From positions 1-64,000 of the forward strand of contig ONIU01000013.1 of the NCBI GenBank assembly GCA_900317935.1: a stretch of DNA of 64,000 nucleotides, written 5' to 3'. A model generated the notes under the pieces. The model was not told where the DNA came from. It did not search any database and saw only the letters and a list, made by a program, of their open reading frames with translations. Below are positions 52,407 to 59,584 of the stretch, piece by piece (the first letter of the stretch is position 1; each line of letters opens with the position of its first letter). The stretch comes from an uncultured bacterium (GTDB lineage Bacteria; Muiribacteriota; Ozemobacteria; Ozemobacterales; Ozemobacteraceae). The position numbers and the translations under genes were made by a program.

Positions 52407-52892
52407 CTAAAGATTTGCTTTGTATACCATTAATTGAATATCTTTAACATTATTATCTTTTCCCCACTTGGCAGTAATAGTAATTTTCTTAAGGCCATTA
52501 TCTATTTTTGCTCTCTGAGTCTGGTGGGTAGAATAATTTTTGACAGCTTCAAAACTCATAGGAATAGTTTCAACCATGCATTCAAAAGATACCTGTTTAT
52601 TGCTTATTTTTATTGGTTTTAAATCTAATTTTCTTCCGTTTTCAGATTCTATGACAATATCTTTGCTTAATCCATCAGGAATATCTTTGAAAGGTATGGC
52701 CAGGGCTGTTTCAAGCTTTTCTTCAATACGATTTAGTATTTCGAATCTGTCGCCAATGTCGGAACCGCCCTTGGCATATTCGATTAAAAACATGAATGAG
52801 GGTAGAATTAAGGTAGAAAGAATAGTCAAAGCTGTCATAACTTCTATGAGAGAAATACCTTGATTATTCTTTTTTCTACCTATTCTAGCCAT
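52407..52892 (-). CDS. Type IV pilus pseudopilin (PilV/GspI-like)
   Basis: 161 aa with a textbook class III prepilin signal: basic RIGRKKNNQG then ISLIEVMTALTILSTLILPSFMFLIEY, with the conserved Glu at mature position 5. Prepilin peptidase would cut after the Gly and methylate the new N-terminus. The rest is a short polar head without Cys pairs. It lies 31 nt downstream of secA and immediately upstream of the second pseudopilin, so both are expressed with the secA-prfB run. Confidence 0.88.
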   Translation of the reverse strand: MARIGRKKNNQGISLIEVMTALTILSTLILPSFMFLIEYAKGGSDIGDRFEILNRIEEKLETALAIPFKDIPDGLSKDIVIESENGRKLDLKPIKISNKQVSFECMVETIPMSFEAVKNYSTHQTQRAKIDNGLKKITITAKWGKDNNVKDIQLMVYKANL

Positions 52893-52923
52893 TTATTCAT
52901 TATTCTTACCTGTATCAGAAAAA

Positions 52924-55731
52924 CTATTTGTTGGCTCCGCAGCAGTTTTTATATTTCTTACCGCTTCCACATGGGCATGGGCCGTTTCTAGAAGGTTCAT
53001 TGGAACCTTGAGCCGGCTGATTCGGAGTTTCGTCATCTGAACGATTATACTGCATTTCTTCTTCGTGACGTTCCTGGGCTTCACGTTCTTCTGAATGAGA
53101 ATATCTTACTCTGAACATGTAGTAAAGAATGTCTTCACGAATAGTTGCAATCATATCGTTAAACATGTCTGAACCTTCGATTTTGTATTCTACCAATGGA
53201 TCTCTCTGGCCCCAACTTCTTAAATGAATACCATCCTGAAGGGTATCCATGTTGTGCAGATGATCTTTCCATTTTGCATCTACTATTTGGAGAAGCAGAA
53301 ATTTTTCCATCTGATAGAAATCTTTTTCACCGATTTCTTTGATTTTTTCATCTAGCTTAGCTAGAACTCGGCGCTTTAATTCTTCGAATAACTCGCGTTT
53401 CTGATATGTGCAAAGCTGACCTGGTTCGCCTTTTGTTTTCCCTCTGATTATTTTTCCGCCTACGGCTTCTATTGGGAATACTTTCTTAACTTGTTCTGCA
53501 AGAGAATCGTAGTCGATATCATCAGGATCAACGTTGTCTAATGCATGACCAACCATAGATTCAAGAACATCATCAATCATCTGAAGTATATCATCATGAA
53601 CTGAATCTTGTTCCAAAGCTCTGCGACGCTGTTCATAAATCAGAGTTCTCTGTTCATTCATAACGTCGTCGTATTTAAGAACGTGCTTACGAATATCAAA
53701 GTGATAAGATTCAACTTTACGCTGAGCAGTTTCTATAGAGCGGGAAACCATACCATGTTCAATAGGTTCTCCTTCTTCCCAGCCTAAAGTTTCCATTAAA
53801 CCTACAATCTTGGCTGAGCCGAATAGACGCATTAGATCGTCTTCCATTGATAGATAGAACTGACTGCAACCTGGGTCACCTTGACGGCCTGAACGACCAC
53901 GAAGCTGATTGTCTATACGTCTTGATTCGTGACGTTCTGTTCCAAGAATAAACAGACCGCCAGCATCAATAACATGCTGTTTTTCTTCTTCACAGATTTT
54001 GGTATATTTTTCTAATGCTCTTTCGTAATCAGGTCCTTCTGTTGAGCGGGTTTCCTTTTTGGCAAGCATTTCAGGATTGCCGCCTAGAAGAATGTCTGTA
54101 CCACGGCCAGCCATGTTTGTTGCTATAGTAATTGCAGATTCACGTCCTGCTTGAGCAACAATTTCGGCTTCCATTTCATGATATTTAGCATTGAGAACCT
54201 GGCATGAATAGCCTCTTTTACGAAGCATAGCAGCTATCAATTCAGATTTTTCAATCGAAATAGTACCAACCAGAACAGGTTGTTTCCTTTCATGTATTTC
54301 GATTATATGATCAACAATAGCTTTGAACTTTTCTTTAACGGTTTTGTAGATAACGTCTGGAAGGTCTTTTCTTATGCAAGGTTTATTTGGTGGAATGACT
54401 ACAACTTCGCATTTGTAGATTTCCTTAAATTCTTTTGCTTCTGTTTCAGCAGTACCGGTCATGCCAGCAAGCTTACGATAGAGTCTGAAATAATTCTGGA
54501 AAGTAATTGAAGCTAAGGTCTGATTTTCCTGCTGTATCGGAACACCTTCTTTGGCTTCAATAGCTTGATGCAAACCATCAGAATAACGTCGACCAAACAT
54601 TAGACGACCTGTGAATTCGTCGACTATTACGACTTCTTGTCCGCGGCCATCTTCTCTAGGTCTGACTATGTATTCTTTATCTCTATGGAAGAAATGCTTT
54701 GCGCGTAAGGCATTCTGCAAATGATGAACAGAATCCATGTTGTTATCTGCATAAAGATTTTCAATACCAAGGGCTTTTTCTACTTTTGCAATACCCTGTT
54801 CGGTTATTGAAATACCATGATTCTTTTCATCAATGGTGTAATCGCCTTTAAGACCATGTTCTTGCATGTCTTCCGTTTCTTCTTTAAGAATGTCGCGGGC
54901 AACTTTTGCAAAAATATAATATAAAGCAGTAGCTTTTTCTGCTGGACCAGAGATAATTAACGGGGTTCTGGCTTCATCTATAAGAATAGAGTCAACTTCG
55001 TCAACAATCGCATAGTTATATTCCGGTCGTTGAACACAGTCGGCTACACTAAGAGCCATATTGTCGCGAAGATAGTCGAAACCAAATTCATTGTTTGTGC
55101 CGTAGGTTATGTCGGCTGCATATGCGGCTCGCTTTTCTTCTGCATCCAAACCGTGAACATTCAAGCCAACCGTCATTCCCAAAAATTTAAAAATCTTGCC
55201 CATCCATTCTGAGTCACGTTTTGCAAGATAGTCGTTGACTGTTACAAGTAAGGCACCTCGGCCTACAGGAACCCAGACATCGTTCTTTTCATCGTAAATG
55301 GGTTTAAACTCTTTTTGCCCTCTTTCCTTGGCTAATTTCAACCATTGAGGATTTAATTCAAGAGCATTGAGATAAAGGGGAAGGGTGGCAACCAAGGTTT
55401 TACCTTCACCTGTTTTCATTTCGACTATACGGCCTTCGTGAAGAGCCAAACCACCGATAATCTGAACATCATAGTGGCGCATTTTCAAAACACGTCTGCT
55501 TGCTTCTCTTACGGCAGCAAAAGCTTCTTCCTTCAATTCATCCAATGGAAGACCATCATATAGTTCTCGGCGAAATTCTTCTGTTTTACCGGCCAATTCT
55601 TCGTCGGTTAGTTTCTTGTATTTTTCTTCCAGATCATTAACATTTAAAGCAATTCCTTTAAGTCTGTTAATCTGAGTTTCGTTAAAATCTGGAATAAAAA
55701 ATCTTAACAGCTTATAAAGCCAACCTAACAT
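52924..55731 (-). CDS. secA: Protein translocase ATPase SecA
   Basis: It drives preproteins through SecYEG. 935 aa. NBD1 Walker A EMKTGEGKTLVA (residues 104-115), DEVDSILIDEARTPLIISGP (Walker B), TGTAETEAKEF, TNMAGRGTDI, and RGRSGRQGDPG in NBD2 are all present. The C-terminal SEC-C zinc motif CPCGSGKKYKNCCG for SecB/ribosome binding is present too. An insertion of about 35 residues (LELNPQWLKLAKERGQKEFK to VWVPVGR, about 124-158) lies after motif I, before LLVTVNDYLAKRD. Other SecAs have only about ten residues at this point. Confidence 0.97.
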   Translation of the reverse strand: MLGWLYKLLRFFIPDFNETQINRLKGIALNVNDLEEKYKKLTDEELAGKTEEFRRELYDGLPLDELKEEAFAAVREASRRVLKMRHYDVQIIGGLALHEGRIVEMKTGEGKTLVATLPLYLNALELNPQWLKLAKERGQKEFKPIYDEKNDVWVPVGRGALLVTVNDYLAKRDSEWMGKIFKFLGMTVGLNVHGLDAEEKRAAYAADITYGTNNEFGFDYLRDNMALSVADCVQRPEYNYAIVDEVDSILIDEARTPLIISGPAEKATALYYIFAKVARDILKEETEDMQEHGLKGDYTIDEKNHGISITEQGIAKVEKALGIENLYADNNMDSVHHLQNALRAKHFFHRDKEYIVRPREDGRGQEVVIVDEFTGRLMFGRRYSDGLHQAIEAKEGVPIQQENQTLASITFQNYFRLYRKLAGMTGTAETEAKEFKEIYKCEVVVIPPNKPCIRKDLPDVIYKTVKEKFKAIVDHIIEIHERKQPVLVGTISIEKSELIAAMLRKRGYSCQVLNAKYHEMEAEIVAQAGRESAITIATNMAGRGTDILLGGNPEMLAKKETRSTEGPDYERALEKYTKICEEEKQHVIDAGGLFILGTERHESRRIDNQLRGRSGRQGDPGCSQFYLSMEDDLMRLFGSAKIVGLMETLGWEEGEPIEHGMVSRSIETAQRKVESYHFDIRKHVLKYDDVMNEQRTLIYEQRRRALEQDSVHDDILQMIDDVLESMVGHALDNVDPDDIDYDSLAEQVKKVFPIEAVGGKIIRGKTKGEPGQLCTYQKRELFEELKRRVLAKLDEKIKEIGEKDFYQMEKFLLLQIVDAKWKDHLHNMDTLQDGIHLRSWGQRDPLVEYKIEGSDMFNDMIATIREDILYYMFRVRYSHSEEREAQERHEEEMQYNRSDDETPNQPAQGSNEPSRNGPCPCGSGKKYKNCCGANK

Positions 55732-55762
55732 TGTTACTAGAAAACCCCTCTTTCAATATTAA

Positions 55763-55792
55763 AGGCGCGAGCCTGAAATCAGTCCCGCGCCT
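55763..55792 (-). terminator. Probable terminator after ptsN
   Basis: A GC-rich stem AGGCGCG / CGCGCCT with an inner CTGAAATCAG palindrome, 40 nt past the ptsN stop and 32 nt before the secA ATG. The T tract is weak (TTTAAT), so it may attenuate rather than fully stop transcription into secA. Confidence 0.55.
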
Positions 55793-55832
55793 GAAAATTC
55801 AGAATTTCATTTTGTTTTAAATGAATTCTAGC

Positions 55833-56288
55833 TTATTTTTCTTCTGAAGAAATGATATTTACTATTTCTTCAACTGTTCCGGCTTCCATAAGCTCATTTC
55901 TGAATTCTTGATAACGCAATAGTCTAGATAATCTGGCGAGAGCTTTCAGATAAAGTCCACCAGATTCTATTGGGGCTGCGATCAAAAAAATCAGGTGCAC
56001 GGGACGATTGTCTAGTGCGTCAAACTCAATACCGGCAGTAGAACGACCAATAGCAACAACAACTTCTTTAACAGTAACAGCTCTGGAATGAGGTATAGCG
56101 ATGCCTTTACCTATACCGGTAGATCCTACTTTTTCTCTTTCAAGAACAGATTTTAAGAATTCATCTGCGTCAGTCAGATAACCACCAGCATTAAGCATAT
56201 CTATAAGCTCTTTTATAGCATCTAGTTTGTTGTTTGATGCTAATTCTAATTTTGTAAGCTGAGGTGATATAAATTCGCTGAGTTCCAA
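55833..56288 (-). CDS. ptsN: PTS IIA-like nitrogen-regulatory protein
   Basis: 151 aa, single EIIA(Ntr) domain: TGIGKGIAIPHSRAV with phosphorylatable His67, then GIEFDALDNRPVHLIFLIAAP and LKALARLSRLLR. It receives phosphate from PtsP/PtsO (NPr) and signals nitrogen/carbon balance, for example to potassium transport. ptsN and hpf lie side by side near rpoN in many Proteobacteria; rpoN itself is not in this window. Start ATG 56288; stop 55833. Confidence 0.92.
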   Translation of the reverse strand: MELSEFISPQLTKLELASNNKLDAIKELIDMLNAGGYLTDADEFLKSVLEREKVGSTGIGKGIAIPHSRAVTVKEVVVAIGRSTAGIEFDALDNRPVHLIFLIAAPIESGGLYLKALARLSRLLRYQEFRNELMEAGTVEEIVNIISSEEK

Positions 56289-56331
56289 GGACTAATTCCT
56301 CCTGTTAGCTGTTTAGGAGCTGCCTGACTAA

Positions 56332-56922
56332 TTAGTATTCTGGTTCAATAAGACCAAAATTACCGTCGCCGCGGCGATATATTACATTAACTTTATTGGT
56401 TTCAGCATTGTAGAATACAAAGAAATCCTGACCAAAAAGTTCAAGCTGTTCTGCAGCTTCATCAGAATACATTGGGCGCATTGGGAATGTGCCGCTTCTA
56501 ACGATTTTTGGACTGACTTCAGCAGGAGCGTCTTGTTCAGCTTTTTCAGCAAAATCTTCACCAAATGAAAGAATGGTGTGAGTTGCTTGTTTGTCTGCAC
56601 CTTTATTATTTCTTCTGCGAGAAGTGATTTTTCCTTTGTATTTCTTGGCCTGGCTTTCAATCTTTTCAACAACCATGTCGATTGAAGCATACAAGTCTTC
56701 AGAAACAGCACGAGCATGAATTGGATTACCAATAGCTTTTGCCCATACAGTAACTTCACATACTTTGCTGCGGCTAGTATCTTTTGAATCTTTTACAGCG
56801 AGAGTTACATCTACTTCGACGTCATCGTCAAAATATTTTTTTGTTACAGAAAGTTTCTTTTCTGAATATTCTTTAAGAGCATCGGTTAATTGTAGATTTT
56901 TACCTTTAACTACAAATTGCAT
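56332..56922 (-). CDS. hpf: Long-form ribosome hibernation promoting factor
   Basis: 196 aa from ATG 56922, which has GGAGG 5 nt upstream; an ATG four codons earlier lacks one. The N-terminal domain (FVVKGKNLQLTDALKEYSEKKL ... ARAVSEDLYASIDMVVEKIESQAKKYKGK) binds the 30S decoding region. A linker leads to the C-terminal dimerisation domain (IVRSGTFPMRPMYSDEAAEQLELFGQDFFVFYNAETNKVNVIYRRGDGNFGLIEP). The long form makes 100S ribosome dimers in stationary phase. Preceded by a consensus promoter. Confidence 0.95.
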   Translation of the reverse strand: MQFVVKGKNLQLTDALKEYSEKKLSVTKKYFDDDVEVDVTLAVKDSKDTSRSKVCEVTVWAKAIGNPIHARAVSEDLYASIDMVVEKIESQAKKYKGKITSRRRNNKGADKQATHTILSFGEDFAEKAEQDAPAEVSPKIVRSGTFPMRPMYSDEAAEQLELFGQDFFVFYNAETNKVNVIYRRGDGNFGLIEPEY

Positions 56923-56976
56923 AAAATCCTCCATTAGATGGATAGAGACGGTACCTCAAATTTTGTCACTAGTTCG

Positions 56977-57005
56977 ATACTAGCACAGTAAAAATTTGGT
57001 GTCAA
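56977..57005 (-). promoter_or_regulatory. Sigma-70 promoter of hpf
   Basis: Minus strand TTGACA (57005-57000), 17 nt, TAGTAT (56982-56977), with TGTGC before the -10. It lies about 55 nt from the hpf ATG. A small inverted repeat CTAGT/ACTAG overlaps the -10 and could be a regulator site. Confidence 0.82.
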
Positions 57006-57183
57006 GAGAGAGTTTTTTACTAGAAAAAAAACAAAGAAAGAGAAAAAGAGATAAGAGATTAGAATTAAGGGGATTGTTTTAGTAATCGCAAGTCTCTGTC
57101 GCTCGCAAACGTTTTTGTTGTTGCCAGAGTTCTATACTAAACTAATGACAGAAAACCTTGAAAATTGCTTAATATAATATTAA

Positions 57184-57215
57184 TTAATCTTATCTATTGA
57201 CATAGATAAGATTAA
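57184..57215. promoter_or_regulatory. Perfect 14-bp inverted repeat in the fusA-hpf spacer
   Basis: TTAATCTTATCTAT / ATAGATAAGATTAA with a TGAC loop. It is too A+T-rich for a strong terminator, and no T tract follows on the minus strand. It is probably an operator or a partial terminator. The rest of the 57006-57324 spacer shows an A/G-rich stretch and no gene. Confidence 0.5.
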
Positions 57216-57324
57216 TAACATTCCAGATTTCTTTTATTGTTCGTGCGGTGTTGTTCTTTTTTATCTTCTTAAATGGAGGCTTTAGAACCTCCACCACCCA
57301 CCATCCATCACTCACCACACCAAG

Positions 57325-59427
57325 CTATGCTTGTTTTGCAGCTTCCTTCAAAGCAAAGTCTTTTCTTATTTTATCAGCAATTGTTGGTGGAACATCAACA
57401 TAGTATAAAACTTCCATACTGAAACTTGCTCTGCCTTGAGAAAGTGATCTTAAATGTGTTGAATAGTTAAACATTTCAGCTAAGGGAACTTGGCAATCAA
57501 GAGTTCTCATATCGCCCCTCATTTCCATATTCATAACCTTGCCTCTGCGAGAATTAAGGTTAGCAATTATGTCACCAAGATACTGTTCTGGAGTTTCAAT
57601 TTCAACTTTACAAATAGGCTCTAACAATACTGGATTAGCTTTTGCCATACCAATTTTCATAGCTTCTATAGCAGCTGTTTTAAAAGCCATTAAACTAGAG
57701 TCTACTTCATGATAAGAACCATCTAAGAGTGTAACTTTAACATCTGTAACTGATTTTTTACACAAAGGTCCTTGTTGTAAAGCTTCTCTTATACCTTGTT
57801 CAATAGCAGGGAAATAAGTTGACGGAACCGTACCACCCTTGACATTAGTTTCAAATAGAATTCCTGTTCCTCTAGGCATTGGTTCAATATCCATAATTAC
57901 ATGACCATATTGACCACGACCACCTGTTTGTTTAGCATGCTTATATTCGGTTTGAACTTTCTTGCGAAGACCTTCTCTATAAGCAACTTGCGGTGCGCCA
58001 ACAGAAGCTTGAACATTGAATTCTCTCAAGATACGGTCTACAATAATTTCGAGGTGAAGTTCACCCATACCAGAGATGATAGTTTCACCGGTTTCTTCAT
58101 CCATTGATGCTTTGAATGTCGGGTCTTCATCCATAAGAGTATGAAGAACTGTACTGAGTTTCGTTCGGTCAGCTTTAGTTTTTGGTTCAATTGCTACAGA
58201 AATTACTGTTTCTGGGAAACTGATTTTTTCTAAAATGGGGTCGTCTTTTTCATGGGTAAGGGTGTCACCTGTACCTATTGATTTTATGCCCACCAATGCG
58301 ACAATATCACCAGCATGAGCTGTTTCAATCTCTGTTCTGCTGTTCGCATGCATTTGAACTATACGGCCAACTCTTTCTTTTTGACCGCGGGTGACATTGT
58401 AAACAGTATCACCAACATCTAATGTACCTGAATATATTCGAGTATAAACAAGTTTTCCAATATGCGGCATAGTAGCTATCTTAAAAGCCATAGCTTCCAA
58501 TTTGCCATCTGGATCTGCAGGAATTTCAACTTCTTCCATACCGTCTTGAGTATAGCCTATTGAGGGCGGAATATCCATCGGTGATGGTAGATAGTCTACT
58601 ATTGCATCTAACAAAGACTGAATACCCTTGTTCTTGAAGGCTGTTCCGCAAAGCACAGGAACTATCATGTTCTTTATTGTTGCTTCTCTGATGGTTTCTT
58701 TTATTAACGATTCTTCTATTGGTTCTTCAGCCATGTATTTTTCTAATATATCATCACTGCATGAGGCTAAAATATCTATTAGATTAGAATGGGCTTCTTC
58801 TACAGCGTCAACCATATTTTCAGGTATTTCATGCTTAACCATTTTTCCAACTGGATTCTTGGGGTCTGCTTCCCATATCCAGGCTGTTTTTGAAACTACA
58901 TCGCAGTGACCCTGATAATTGTCTTCTGAGCCAATAGGAAGAGAAATCACTAGTGGAAGGGCTTTTAAACGTTCTCTGATCTGAGTTACTACTCGATTAA
59001 AATCCGCTCCTACGCGGTCCATTTTGTTTACGAAAGCTATTCTTGGAACAGCATATTTGTTAGCCTGACGCCATACTGTTTCTGATTGTGGTTGTACTCC
59101 ACCTACTGCACAAAGTAGAATTACTGCTCCGTCTAATACTCTAAGAGAGCGTTCAACTTCTGCTGTAAAATCAACATGCCCTGGAGTGTCTATTATGTTT
59201 ATAGCAGCGTCCTTCCAGTGACATTTTGTGGCAGCGCTTGTAATTGTAATGCCGCGTTCTTGCTCCTGAACCATCCAGTCCATGGTAGCAGTTCCTTCAT
59301 GAGTTTCACCTAATTTATAATTACGGCCGGTAAAATAAAGTATTCTTTCTGTTGTTGTTGTTTTTCCTGCGTCTATGTGCGCAATAATACCTATGTTGCG
59401 TACTTTTTTTATTGCTTCTTCCTGCAT
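57325..59427 (-). CDS. fusA: Translation elongation factor G
   Basis: A GTPase that translocates tRNA and mRNA on the ribosome. 700 aa from ATG 59427 (GAGGG 7 nt upstream); a longer open frame of 31 codons upstream has no SD and is rejected. G motifs: AHIDAGKTTTTE (P loop), DTPGHVDF, NKMDRVGAD and the EFG-specific domains IV/V: GGRGQYGHVIMDIEP, SDVKV-type TDVKVTLLDGSYHEVDSSLMAFKTAAIEAM and SRRGKVMNMEMRGD. Length and motifs are complete. Confidence 0.97.
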   Translation of the reverse strand: MQEEAIKKVRNIGIIAHIDAGKTTTTERILYFTGRNYKLGETHEGTATMDWMVQEQERGITITSAATKCHWKDAAINIIDTPGHVDFTAEVERSLRVLDGAVILLCAVGGVQPQSETVWRQANKYAVPRIAFVNKMDRVGADFNRVVTQIRERLKALPLVISLPIGSEDNYQGHCDVVSKTAWIWEADPKNPVGKMVKHEIPENMVDAVEEAHSNLIDILASCSDDILEKYMAEEPIEESLIKETIREATIKNMIVPVLCGTAFKNKGIQSLLDAIVDYLPSPMDIPPSIGYTQDGMEEVEIPADPDGKLEAMAFKIATMPHIGKLVYTRIYSGTLDVGDTVYNVTRGQKERVGRIVQMHANSRTEIETAHAGDIVALVGIKSIGTGDTLTHEKDDPILEKISFPETVISVAIEPKTKADRTKLSTVLHTLMDEDPTFKASMDEETGETIISGMGELHLEIIVDRILREFNVQASVGAPQVAYREGLRKKVQTEYKHAKQTGGRGQYGHVIMDIEPMPRGTGILFETNVKGGTVPSTYFPAIEQGIREALQQGPLCKKSVTDVKVTLLDGSYHEVDSSLMAFKTAAIEAMKIGMAKANPVLLEPICKVEIETPEQYLGDIIANLNSRRGKVMNMEMRGDMRTLDCQVPLAEMFNYSTHLRSLSQGRASFSMEVLYYVDVPPTIADKIRKDFALKEAAKQA

Positions 59428-59584
59428 TTTTATCCCTCGAATTATGCTTTGATTAAATTCAGTGACTATATTCTTTGGTAGAGTTATTTCTTTGATTGAT
59501 GTCTTTTTATGTGTGCACAATACAAATCTTTATGCTCTGAAAAAAGCAAATAAGGTACACTATTTTTTGAAAATAGTCAACTAT

